A model generated the notes under the pieces. That model had not been told where the DNA came from and searched no databases. It saw nothing but the letters and a program-made list of their open reading frames with translations. A DNA stretch of 64,000 bases from NCBI GenBank assembly GCA_964630925.1, contig CAZVZK010000037.1, positions 1 to 64,000 of the forward strand. Direction: 5' to 3'. The stretch comes from RGDT01 sp964630925. Lineage in GTDB: Bacteria > Planctomycetota > Planctomycetia > Gemmatales > Gemmataceae. Positions 23,645-32,900 of the stretch are shown here, piece after piece. The stretch's first letter is position 1, and every line of letters begins with the position of its first letter. Made by a program: the position numbers and the translations under genes.

Positions 23645-24283
23645 TCAGCCCCCGTGACGCGGAAGCGCGGCACGCTGCCCGGCGTGGTCGAGCCAGACGG
23701 GGCCGTGCGGCGAGGCCAGCACGTCGGCGGACGTGGCGAAGAGGGCCGTCCGGCGCAAAGCCCCGGCCCTCTCGCGCAGGCCGTCGCGCCGCGCCTCGGT
23801 GGGGCAGACCCACAGCGACAGGTGGGGGCAGCGTTCGTAGGCGCGGAAGCGGGCGGCGATGCGCGAGTATGCGGATGTGCCCCTATCTATCTCGAGATAG
23901 TAGCAGGCGCCGCCGATCCAGAGCTGGGCGTCGGGCCGGACCTCGCTGTCGGTGACGTGTGGCCCGCGCACGATCCTCTCCGCGTGCAGGCGCAGGCACA
24001 CGTCGGTCAGCTCGACCTCGTGGAGGAGCTGGTCGTGCTTGGGCCGCCAGCGGCACCACACGTGCTCAGGCCGGCCCGCGTGGCGGGACACCGTGCCCAC
24101 CTGCTTCACCCGCCGCCGGCGGGCCAGCACGCGCAGCCGCTTGAGCGCCTTGGCCTTGCTGGGGAACCAGCCGAGGCGCGCCAGCATCTCGGCGGTCACC
24201 GGGTGCATGTCCAGGAGCCAGAAGACGCGGGCGTCGCGCCGGCGGGCCATGTCCGTGCCGCTGGCGGGCAAGGCTGCTGCCAT
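23645..24283 (-). CDS. Replication-relaxation family protein
   Basis: 212 residues. The ATG at 24283 is supported by a TAGGAT -10 box six bases upstream. An N-terminal winged helix (RVFWLLDMHPVTAEMLARLG ... KALKRLRVLARRRRVKQVG) is followed by a restriction-endonuclease-like core (VELTDVCLRLHAERI, VRPDAQLWIGGACYYLEIDR, HLSLWVCPTEARRDGLRER). The plan is that of replication-relaxation proteins of plasmids and conjugative elements, which are thought to act at origins. The related gene at 11187 has the same fold order. It is upstream of the VirD4-like gene on the same strand. Confidence 0.7.
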   Translation of the reverse strand: MAAALPASGTDMARRRDARVFWLLDMHPVTAEMLARLGWFPSKAKALKRLRVLARRRRVKQVGTVSRHAGRPEHVWCRWRPKHDQLLHEVELTDVCLRLHAERIVRGPHVTDSEVRPDAQLWIGGACYYLEIDRGTSAYSRIAARFRAYERCPHLSLWVCPTEARRDGLRERAGALRRTALFATSADVLASPHGPVWLDHAGQRAALPRHGG

Positions 24284-24289
24284 GCCTGC

Positions 24290-24295
24290 ATCCTA
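24290..24295 (-). promoter_or_regulatory. -10 box TAGGAT, leaderless arrangement
   Basis: Minus-strand TAGGAT is followed by six bases and the ATG at 24283. There is no ribosome-binding site. Confidence 0.5.
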
Positions 24296-24421
24296 TCTCG
24301 CGGCTTTCCGACAGGCAGGCACAGGGCCGCCATCAGGCCCGCGGGAGGCCGTAGACCCGCCCATGCAGCCACACCGGGCATGGAGAGCGCGGCCTGGGCC
24401 TCTGCGCGACCCTCCCGTGGG

Positions 24422-24667
24422 TCACCCAAGCGTGGAAGACCCGCGCTTCCGCAGTTCGCGCCGGATAATCGTGATGGTCATCCTGTTGAGGAATGCCTCG
24501 ACGCTGTCCGTCACCGGCCTGCCCACCCTGCCCAGGAGGAAATCGATGTCGTCGGCGAGGTCCGGGTAGCGTTCCTTGTCTCCCCGCAGCCTGTCGATGA
24601 TCTCCTGCCGGCGGGCCGGATCGTGCATGGGGCTTGCTTCCGACGGCCTGTTCTCCATGGTCTTCAT
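24422..24667 (-). CDS. Hypothetical 81-aa protein
   Basis: Two adjacent ATG codons exist (24670 and 24667). The second lies exactly six bases from a TAGAGT -10 box, so I choose it. The protein is helical and charged (HDPARRQEIIDRLRGDKERY, PDLADDIDFLLGRVGRPVTD, RMTITIIRRELRKRG). Nothing identifies its role. It sits between the phosphatase gene and the replication-relaxation gene, all on the minus strand. Confidence 0.5.
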   Translation of the reverse strand: MKTMENRPSEASPMHDPARRQEIIDRLRGDKERYPDLADDIDFLLGRVGRPVTDSVEAFLNRMTITIIRRELRKRGSSTLG

Positions 24668-24673
24668 CATTGC

Positions 24674-24679
24674 ACTCTA
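24674..24679 (-). promoter_or_regulatory. -10 box TAGAGT, leaderless arrangement
   Basis: Minus-strand TAGAGT is followed by six bases and the second of two tandem ATG codons (24667). Confidence 0.4.
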
Positions 24680-24719
24680 GCATCTGTGATGGGTGCGTGC
24701 CAGCGAGGCGCCGGCAGCT

Positions 24720-27077
24720 TCACTTGACGCGCAGGACAAGGATCGTGAAGTCGTCGTGCAGGCGGTCATTCGCGAACGCCCGGGCAGCGGCCTCGATCCC
24801 CCGGGCGATCCCCTCTGGGGGCTTGCGGGAATGGCGGAGGACGGCCTGCAGAATCCCGGCCCGGCCGAAGGGCGGCATCTTGTTGGCATCGGACACGCCG
24901 TCCGTGTACGCGATGATGAGGTCGCCCCGACACAAGGGGTGGTAAGCCTCGGCGAGCGGGCCGGAAGCCTCCACCCCAAGCTGGCCCCGGTTGGCCATGC
25001 TCGCCGGGTCAGGGAAATCACGGTTCTGCCCCCCCTTGCTAACGATCATCAGGGGCGGGTGCCCGGCTGAGGAGGCGAATAGGACCGGCTGGTCGCCGGA
25101 CCCGTCGAGGAGGAAGCACAGCGCGGTGCCCCGGGTGCCGAGCGTCTCGCAGATCGGGGCCAGCCGGGAGATGATCTCTTTCGTCGATGAAAGCTGGGTC
25201 GCGAACCACTTGAAGGTCGTGACCATCGGCAGCATCGCCATCGCGCCGAGCATCCCGTGCTTCTCGCCGTCCCCGATGAGGAAGCAGACCCTCGATTTCC
25301 CCAGATCCTGGACGGCGTAGAGGTCGCCCCCGATTCCGGCCCCGTGCGGCTGGTTGATCACGTAACCTTCCAGCCCGAGGAAGTCCACTGGCCCCGTCGG
25401 GAAGATCGTGCTGTTGATTTCCTGCACGTCCTGTGCCTCCCGGCCCTGCTGGGCAAGCAAGTCCCGCAGATGCCGATCCTCGATGACCAGCCCGATGGCG
25501 GCCGCCAGCCCCCACGCCGTGCCCATGAGGGCCGCGCTGGGGGCGGGCGTCTCGGCAGGACGCCACTTCAGCCATGCAACGCCAAGGCACTCCCCGCTGG
25601 CGCAGACGGGAAGGCCGAGCTGACAGGATGCGTTGAGCGGGGCGATGTCCTCGCTCACGTCGGAGGGCAGCCCGGCCACCTCCGCGGGCGATGCCCAGCA
25701 CTCGTCCTGTTCCGACCAGGCCCACACCTCGACCTGGGCGGGGCTGTCAGGGTGGCGCAGCCACACGGCGGCCTTGCTGCGCATGACGTACCGGGTCCAG
25801 CCGTCGTCCCGCGGCGAACGGTCCCCACGCTGGTAAGTGGCGCCGAGTGAGCGGAAGCGTCCATCCTGCGGCAGCGATTCCCAGATGTTGCAGTGGTCCG
25901 CCCCGAGCCACTGACGCGCAAGTGCCGCCAGGTCATCCCCGGCCTCCTCCGCGCCTACTGCGGTCTTGCGTGCGATCTCAAGCAGCCGGGCTGACCGCCA
26001 GCCGAACGCCGAGGAGGCGTGCTGGAATGCGCGGCATGCGAAGGCGACATCGCGCCCGAGGGCGCAAAGGAGGCGGACATCGGCTGAGCTGAACGGGCAC
26101 TTCTCCCGCTTGCTCTCGATGTTCAGGACCCCGACCAGGTCACGGTCCCGGCTGAGCAGGGGGACGACCAACTGGCTGACGGTGCGCGCGTCTCCTGGCA
26201 GGTCGATGGACACGTAGTATTTCTTGAAGGGAGAGTCCGCCAGTTGCTCGATGAGGAGGGGGGTCCTTGCCTGGGCCACCCACGCCACGATGCCCTCCCG
26301 CGGCAGCGCGAAGACCTGCTGCCCTTGGGGGTTGGCGTTGCCCTGCTGCACCGCCTTGCGCAGGTGCTGCCCGGAGGCGTCCAGTAGGTAGACGGAGCCG
26401 AAGCCGGACCCGGTAAGGATTCCGAACGCCTCGAGGGTGCGCGCCAGCACATCCGCCAGGTAGCGGGTGACCGGCTCCCCGATCTCGGGCGTCCCGCCGA
26501 GGCCGGGGGTGATCCCGAGGCCGCGCACCGCCTGGGCGAGAGCCTCCCACCGCGCCGCCACCTTCTGCCTGGATTCCTGGGCGGCCTCGGAGCGGAGCGC
26601 TGGCAGGTGGGCGATCAATGCCGCGAACAGGGCCCTGGCACCCTTCTTCCGGGCTTCCGGGAAACTCGAGGCCTTCTTGCTGAAATTGACCCAGAGGGCC
26701 GCCTCCACCTCTCCCGCCGTAAGGTGGCGCAGCAGGGCCAGGGCCCGCACGCCTTCGCGGCCCACGAATCCTTCCAGGAGCGGGTCCTCCGGCACCGGCC
26801 CCTGCGCTGGCCGCAGCTCATGGAGCCTGGCGCTGGTGATCCATTGCTCCGGGACACCAGAGGCAGCGCCTGCCATGCTTCCCGCGGGGGTGGTCGGCAG
26901 CAGCGGGCCGTGCATGGCCTCGCGGCACCGGACGCCGTCCATGGCAGCCAGCCGCAGTTCGCCTGGCGAGTCGGGGTCGCGGATGTAGAGGACGCAGGAA
27001 GCAGCCCCGATGCTTCTTCTTCCCTGGGCCAGCAGATCCTGGACGGATACGCTGCCGGCTGCCGCGCGAACGGGCAT
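24720..27077 (-). CDS. GAF-domain SpoIIE/RsbU-type protein phosphatase
   Basis: The ATG at 27077 has a weak GGGGA six bases upstream. The frame continues to 28232 but crosses other genes. The 785 residues hold at least one clear GAF domain (SVYLLDASGQHLRKAVQQGN ... SQLVVPLLSRDRDLVGVLNI, about 225-330), and the regions on either side (1-170 and 370-540) look like further GAF folds. A C-terminal PP2C phosphatase (about 560-785) shows HGAGIGGDLYAVQDLG, LIGDGEKHGMLGAMAM, AYTDGVSD and DDFTILVLRV. It should dephosphorylate anti-anti-sigma (STAS) proteins in partner switching when the GAF modules sense a signal. No STAS or HATPase partner is adjacent. Confidence 0.85.
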   Translation of the reverse strand: MPVRAAAGSVSVQDLLAQGRRSIGAASCVLYIRDPDSPGELRLAAMDGVRCREAMHGPLLPTTPAGSMAGAASGVPEQWITSARLHELRPAQGPVPEDPLLEGFVGREGVRALALLRHLTAGEVEAALWVNFSKKASSFPEARKKGARALFAALIAHLPALRSEAAQESRQKVAARWEALAQAVRGLGITPGLGGTPEIGEPVTRYLADVLARTLEAFGILTGSGFGSVYLLDASGQHLRKAVQQGNANPQGQQVFALPREGIVAWVAQARTPLLIEQLADSPFKKYYVSIDLPGDARTVSQLVVPLLSRDRDLVGVLNIESKREKCPFSSADVRLLCALGRDVAFACRAFQHASSAFGWRSARLLEIARKTAVGAEEAGDDLAALARQWLGADHCNIWESLPQDGRFRSLGATYQRGDRSPRDDGWTRYVMRSKAAVWLRHPDSPAQVEVWAWSEQDECWASPAEVAGLPSDVSEDIAPLNASCQLGLPVCASGECLGVAWLKWRPAETPAPSAALMGTAWGLAAAIGLVIEDRHLRDLLAQQGREAQDVQEINSTIFPTGPVDFLGLEGYVINQPHGAGIGGDLYAVQDLGKSRVCFLIGDGEKHGMLGAMAMLPMVTTFKWFATQLSSTKEIISRLAPICETLGTRGTALCFLLDGSGDQPVLFASSAGHPPLMIVSKGGQNRDFPDPASMANRGQLGVEASGPLAEAYHPLCRGDLIIAYTDGVSDANKMPPFGRAGILQAVLRHSRKPPEGIARGIEAAARAFANDRLHDDFTILVLRVK

Positions 27078-27396
27078 TTGTAGTCCCCATGCTTCGGTTG
27101 TCAGGCCCTGGCGTCCAGCCAGCGCCGGTGCGATGCGTTGTATTGAATGCCGCAGCCCTCGGAAGGCAAGCCTCGCCTGCAACTGTCTGGTCCCCAGGCC
27201 GTTCGCGCGGCCGGGCCGTCTTGGAGGCGCGTGTGCATGGTCGCCCTTGGTACCCTTCACGGCTCCATTGCCCCCCGATGCTGTCCAGCGGCCAACAGAG
27301 ATAGAAACCAGATAGCGGCGAAGGTCAACCCATTCCGGCTGGACAGTGCCGAACCGGCGGGTGTACGTTCGCCCACCATCGACCCCCTCACCGGCC
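27078..27396. other. Divergent promoter region
   Basis: 319 bases between the phosphatase (minus strand) and the gene at 27397 (plus strand). No ORF is credible. Both promoters should be here. I see no strong consensus match to assign. Confidence 0.4.
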
Positions 27397-28533
27397 ATGT
27401 TCACCCGCCCGCTCCTACCCGCCCGCTTCCTCCGCGCCGCGGCCGGCACCGCCCCGTTCGAGGCGTACTGCCGCGCCCGCGGCATCGACCTCGGCCCAGG
27501 CGCCACGCCGCCCCGTGGGGCGGACGCAAGGCGGTGGGAGGACGCGCTCGCCGCCCTCCCGGAGGAGCGGCGGGCGCAAGTCGAGATGGAGCTGTTGATG
27601 GTGGATGAGATGAGCGGCGGAGGCGCGGGGCACCTGCTGGAGGCGTCGGACTGGCCAGCGCCCCCGGCGGACGTGCCGGGCGGGGCGCCGCTGGCGCTCT
27701 GGTTCCTAGTCAACGCCCCCGAATACTTCCGGGAGGTGTTCTTCCAGCACGAGGTCGGCGAGGTCGAGTGCTGGCGCGTCGGCCAGGCCTCCCCCGAGCA
27801 CGCACCGGAATGCGGCGAGGGCGAGGCGGCCGCGCTGGCGGAGGCCCTGCGTTGCTTCTTCGCACTGCACGAGGGCGGGCCGGCGTTCTGCACGGCGGAG
27901 GCGCACCGCCTGGGCGGCGCCTGCTGCTTCGCCGCCCACGCCGCGGCCCGGCCCGAGCTGGTCGAGGCGTTCAGCGACGCCGGGCGGCCCACCCGGCGGC
28001 GCCTGCGCCGTGCCCTGCCCGTCCTGTTCGTGTACCGCCCCGGCGACGGCGCGGTCCTGCTCAAATCCCCCCTGCGCTCACGCGAGCGGGTCGCCGGCCT
28101 GTTCGAGCTGTTCGGCCGTGCCGTGCTGGGCGCCCCCGTGTCCTGCGGCGGCAACGCCTTCGCCCTCGACGGGTTGAAGCACCCCGTGCGGCTCCCGGCC
28201 GACGCGCCGGACATGCTGTCCGCGCGGGTCAAGGCGCTGCACCTGCGATACCCGGACCGCCACGGCCCCAGGGTGCTGAAGCTGGAGACGCCTTCGGGCG
28301 ACGGCCCGCGCGCGATCCAGGAGATGCTGGCCGCGCACGTGCGTCCGGAGGACCTACCGCACCTGCGGGTCTGTTTCGCGGAGATCCAGGTGATGTTGTT
28401 GATCGATGGCCGCCCCCGGAGTCACCCCGTGCGCCTGTGGCCCGGGCGCTCCAGCCTGGGCCAGTCGCCCCTGGGCGAGCGCCTACGGGCCTGCCTCTCC
28501 CGCTGGGGCCTCCTGCATGCGCGCCTCCCATGA
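27397..28533 (+). CDS. Unknown 378-aa protein, pairs with next gene
   Basis: I use ATG 27397 (MFTRPLLPARFLRAAAG) rather than 27346, whose extra residues look non-coding. No Shine-Dalgarno is visible. The protein has a helical N-terminal third (EERRAQVEMELLMVDEM), an aromatic centre (LALWFLVNAPEYFREVFFQH) and a strand-helix C-terminal part (ALPVLFVYRPGDGAVLLKSP, HRLGGACCFAAHAA). Several Cys and His residues do not form a clear zinc motif. I do not recognise the family. The stop overlaps the start of the next gene by 17 bases, so the two products probably act together. Confidence 0.6.
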   Translation: MFTRPLLPARFLRAAAGTAPFEAYCRARGIDLGPGATPPRGADARRWEDALAALPEERRAQVEMELLMVDEMSGGGAGHLLEASDWPAPPADVPGGAPLALWFLVNAPEYFREVFFQHEVGEVECWRVGQASPEHAPECGEGEAAALAEALRCFFALHEGGPAFCTAEAHRLGGACCFAAHAAARPELVEAFSDAGRPTRRRLRRALPVLFVYRPGDGAVLLKSPLRSRERVAGLFELFGRAVLGAPVSCGGNAFALDGLKHPVRLPADAPDMLSARVKALHLRYPDRHGPRVLKLETPSGDGPRAIQEMLAAHVRPEDLPHLRVCFAEIQVMLLIDGRPRSHPVRLWPGRSSLGQSPLGERLRACLSRWGLLHARLP

Positions 28534-29425
28534 ATTCCTCCTCGGCCTGCTCGACCGCGACGAGGCGGCCTGCGTCGCGCGGGAGGACATCGGCGGCCCG
28601 CACGGCCCGGCGCTGCGCCTGTGGCAGGAAGCTGGCCTCATGGACAGGGCGCCGGGCAGCCACGCCGCCGCCGGATGCCCGTGGTGTAACGAGGGCGAGG
28701 CGTACCCTCTCGGCGAGCGCCTGCTCTGCCGGTCCTGCCGGAGCGTGATCGACCCGTGCGAGCTGCACGTGTGGCGCCTCCATCTCCCGGCGCTGCTCGG
28801 GTGGGTCGCCGGCCAGTGGGGGCTTCGAGGCGGCGTGCGGCGGATCGACGCCCGCCTGTGGCAACTGGGGACGCTCGATCTCGATCCAGGCCAATCGGCG
28901 TCCGAGTGCTTCTACCGCCGCTCCGGCCCGCTGCTGGTCGAGGCCGAGCGGCGCCTCGCCGCCTACCAGCGGGTGATCGTGCTGCACGGCTCACCGCTGC
29001 CGGATTTCTCGGCCGGCCCCGGCCAGCGGTGCCTCTTTCTGCCCTCACTCCTTGCGCCGAGGCCGCCACTCGCGCTCATCCGCCCCGAGGGCCCACTCAG
29101 GCAGCACGGCCCCGTGCGATTCGATCGGGAGGCCGGCATTCTCTGGGCGGGTGATGAGCGGCTGGGCGAGGTCCCCGTGGGGAGCAAGGAGTGGGCCTTC
29201 CTGGACTGCCTGGCAGGACTACGTGGCCGCTTCGTTTCCTACGCGGACATCAAACGCGATGTGCTTCATCGGACGGGCAGCCGGGACTCCACCGAGGAGG
29301 CCACCTTCTGCCACCGCCTCAAGAGCCGCATCAAGCGCAACGGCTGGGTGCCGAAGATCGACCTCCTGCTGGCGACCACGAACAAGGCCGTTGGTTACCG
29401 CCTCCGCGGCGAGATCGGGCCGTAG
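28517..29425 (+). CDS. Zinc-ribbon / winged-helix protein of unknown role
   Basis: ATG at 28517 overlaps the end of the preceding gene. The 302 residues show a zinc ribbon (CPWCNEG ... LLCRSCRS, about 54-79), a middle region with no known motif, and a C-terminal winged-helix domain resembling the OmpR effector fold (GSKEWAFLDCLAGLRGRFVS, FCHRLKSRIKRNGWVPKIDL, KAVGYRL). It is probably a DNA-binding protein, perhaps with the upstream product as regulator or effector. The target is unknown. The next gene begins 518 bases downstream. Confidence 0.6.
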   Translation: MRASHEFLLGLLDRDEAACVAREDIGGPHGPALRLWQEAGLMDRAPGSHAAAGCPWCNEGEAYPLGERLLCRSCRSVIDPCELHVWRLHLPALLGWVAGQWGLRGGVRRIDARLWQLGTLDLDPGQSASECFYRRSGPLLVEAERRLAAYQRVIVLHGSPLPDFSAGPGQRCLFLPSLLAPRPPLALIRPEGPLRQHGPVRFDREAGILWAGDERLGEVPVGSKEWAFLDCLAGLRGRFVSYADIKRDVLHRTGSRDSTEEATFCHRLKSRIKRNGWVPKIDLLLATTNKAVGYRLRGEIGP

Positions 29426-29943
29426 GGGACGCATTCGCCGGCCTGACTCGCCCCCTGGCCAGTGCCGATCAGGTGATCGCCGGAACGCATCGGTGCGGGA
29501 CGCCGAGCGAAGGCGCGTGTCCGCTTCGTCCACTGCTTTCGGCGTGTCGGAACGAAGCGCGCAAGCGTTTGTTGCAACGAGTACGGCCGATACATCGGAG
29601 CGCGAGGCAGCGGACGATGGCCGCCGGGCAGTGCGGGCCGCGAGCCGCCGCATCGGGGTTCCCCGGCAGCCACCGCCCGACAGTCGAACCAGCAACGTCG
29701 TGAGCCCCACTCAGGATGCCGAGGGGGCGGTGTTCCGCGGCCTCCGGCCGGTCCTCCCCTCACAAGATCATGGCCGGCGGCAAGCAGGGCCGCACCTTCA
29801 GGCACCCCCAAGCACGGATGCACCCCGGCGGCCAGGGCGCCTCTTTGGGGCCGAGGGGTGAACCCGTGCCTCGTTCGGCCGGTCTTGGGATATAATCGCC
29901 CTGACCGCATCCCAGCCGCGGTAGGCGACCGAGGAAGGCATCC
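29426..29943. other. 518-base gene-free stretch before the SMC-S24 trio
   Basis: Open frames on both strands read as low-complexity Arg/Ala/Pro without motifs, so I call no gene. The last 60 bases hold the TATAAT promoter of the next gene. Confidence 0.5.
29891..29896 (+). promoter_or_regulatory. TATAAT -10 box of the SMC-S24 trio
   Basis: A perfect TATAAT, the best -10 match in the window with 42960, lies 47 bases before the ATG at 29944. GAGGAAGG precedes that ATG as ribosome-binding site. No TTGACA is visible 16-18 bases upstream. Confidence 0.6.
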
Positions 29944-32900
29944 ATGAGCAGGAGCGACGATGTCACCCCCCTTTCGTCCCACACGCTCGACTCCCTCTGC
30001 GCCGAGCTGCTCAGCGGCAGGGCGGTCCGGCTCGACGACGGCAGCACCTTCCGCCTCCAGACGCAAGACGCGGTTGCCGCGTTCGATTGGTACAACTCAA
30101 ACCGGATCAAGTGGGGGCGTTCGGTCGCGAAGGAAGACGTCGAGGCGATCGTGGGCCGCGTCGGCTCGCCGCCGCCTCCCCCGGCGGCGCCGTCCGTCGT
30201 TGCGGGGGCGTCACGGAGGCGGACGCTGTTCCTGAAGTCCGTGAAGGCCCGCCGGTTCGGCGGCATCCACGCGTTCGGCCAGGTCGATGAGCCGCCCGCC
30301 GACTTCTGCCACGACTTCACCGAGGTCTTGACGTTGCTCGAGGGCGGGAACGGGGTCGGCAAGACTTCGGTCGTGAGCGCGGTCATGTGGTGCCTCACCG
30401 GGTACATCTACCGCCCGCAGCGGGCGCCCGAGCAGGCCAACCAGCCCGTCCCGGTTCAGGGCGGCGGCGCCGCGGCCCGCCGCGTCATGTCCCCCATCAC
30501 CCCGCTGCCGCCGCGCGAAGTTCTTGAGGCGCTCGGCGACGGCCCCCTGCCTCTCGACACGAGCGTGGAGCTGACGTTCGTCGATGACGCCGGGGCGGAG
30601 GCGGGCAAGGTGTTCCGGAGGGTCCAGCGTGGGGCGAAGGACTCCGTCGTCGTGAAGGAGCCCGATTTTTCTGCCCTCGGCCTGGACCCCGTCGCCCGCG
30701 AGGTGGGGACGAGGATGCCCGGCATGATCCCGTACCTCACCCTCGGCGTCGCCACGGACCTGGGGGTGGCGGTGGCCGAGCTGGTCGGCATCAAGCCGCT
30801 GCAAGAGGTCGCCCGGCACGCAGGCCGCGCACGCGACAAGCTGACGGACGGCATGCGCAAGGAGAGGTCCGCCGAGATCGTGAAGATCGACGCCGACTTC
30901 CGCACGGCCGCCGCCGCGCTCCGCGAGCTGATCCGTGAAAACCCGGGCATCGGGCCGGGGCTGGCGGTCCCAGACGCCTCCGACGCCGAGATCGAAGCCC
31001 CGCTCGATTCCTTGCGTGCCTCCTTCGACAGGAGCCAGGCCCAGATGCTGTCGGGGGCGGGCGCGCTGCTGGGGGGTGGCTTCGACTACGGCGACCGAGA
31101 GGCGCGGCAGGGGCTGGTTGACAGCATCGGGCCGGCGCTCGGGGCGATCGACCCGGCCTCGCTGAAGAACCTCCCCAGCGCCGCCCGGCTCGCCAAGTTG
31201 GCCAGGCTGGACGGCGCCGAGGTCACTGCCGCCGAGGCGGTCCGTGACCGCCTCCTTCAGGAGGCCGAGGAGCTGGCGGGCCTGGCGGGCCAGCCTGACG
31301 CTGCTTCGCGCGAGCGGCTGTACGCCCACGTTGCGTCCTGGCTCAGGGAGGGGTCACTGTCCGTCGAACACTGCCCCCTCTGCCGCAGCGGCCTCGACGG
31401 CCTGGTCGATGATGTCACAGGGAAGAAAGTCGCCGACCACCTCAACGAGCACCTCGATTCGGGCAAGGACTTCCTGCACCTCACGCCCGCCGCTTGGGGC
31501 TCCCACGCGCTCTCCGTCCTCAGCGCCAGCCTGCATGAGGATTTGCTCGACGAGACCCGGCAGGATCTGCCCCAGCGCCCCGGTGACCTCATCGCGAAGG
31601 TGCTGGGGGACGAGCTTTTCCAGGCACGCTGTTTCTCCGGCTGCCTCGCCTCGCTCCGGCCCGCCGTCGCCGGCCTGTGTCGGCGTGCGGTGGAAGGCAT
31701 GCCCGCTTTCGAGGAGCCGGGGGTGCCCGAACTGCCCGAGGGGTTCGGGCGGCCCGGAGACGGCGGCATCGGCGACGCTCTGGCGCGGCTGACGCGGGCG
31801 CTCGCCTTCGCGCGGTGGAGAAAGAGGGAGGCCGCCGCTTGCCAGGTGGCATTCGCTCTCGTCGTCGGCCCGGCGGCTGACGCCGGGGCGGGGCTTGTTG
31901 GCGGCGACGAAGCCTCCCCGCTCCACTCCCGCCTCTCGGCCTTGAACGAGCTGGTCAAGGGCGCGGCCCCGGTGCGTGACGCTCTCGGCCGCGTCGGCGC
32001 GATGAGCGACGCCTTGGCCCGGCGGCGCGCCGTGGAGGCCCGCCTCGTCGCATACGACCGAGCGGCGGCCGCCCTCGCGGGCCTCGCCGGGCTCGCGCCA
32101 CTCGTGGACAATCAGGTCGGCCTTCTAATGGCTAAGCTCTCGGCCGAGACCGTCCGGTGGAAGGCCGTGCTGTACGCCGCGGCCTTCGCGAACGCGCCGC
32201 TGGTGACCGGCACTTCGGTGGGCGGAGACGGCAGCCTGGATTTCGAGGCGTCGGCCCGCGGCACGACCGCGCCCGCGCACCACGTCAGCAACGCCTCCGA
32301 CCTCCGCGCCACGTTGCTGGCTTTCCTCCTCGCCTTCTGGCGGCACCTCCTGCGCGAGCGGGGCGGCCTCGCGCTGTTCCTGCTGGACGAGCCGCAGGAG
32401 CTGTTCGACCACTTCAACGTGAGGCGCATCGCGAACGCCCTGCCCGCCCTGGCGGAGGAGTCGGGCGCGCGCGTCGTCGTCACCACCAGCTCTCACACGT
32501 TCGGCAGGCTGCTCGCGGCGTCGGCGAAAAGGCTGGGCGGGGGCCGCTTCCGGCACCTGCGCGTCCACCCGCTGCGCGCGCACCGCCCTCGCGTCGCCCT
32601 CGGCCCCTTCGTCGAGGCGGTCGAGGAGAAGAGGCGGGCGTTCGAGGGGGCGGAGAACGAGCACCAGCCCGCCCGAGACTATTTGAAAGACCTGCGCATC
32701 TATCTGGAGAATCGCCTGCATGATTTCTTCGACACGGCGGAGCCCGGCCTGCCGAAGCTGCCCACGCTGTCCGACCTAATGGGCGCGGTCCGGTCGAGGG
32801 TGAACGCCGGGCGGGAGGCCTTCGCCTCCGCCGCCTTCGTGGACCTCGTTCAAGACCGCGACCTCGCCGCGGGGAGCGACCTCCTCGCCCTGCTCAATCA

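Noticed and set aside
27078..28232. N-terminal extension of the GAF phosphatase frame
   Set aside because: It runs antisense through the gene at 27397-28533 and reads as low-complexity Ser/Arg.
29426..29943. Minus-strand frames of up to 223 codons
   Set aside because: No ribosome-binding site or recognisable motif, low-complexity composition, and they overlap the promoter and 5' end of the ATPase gene.
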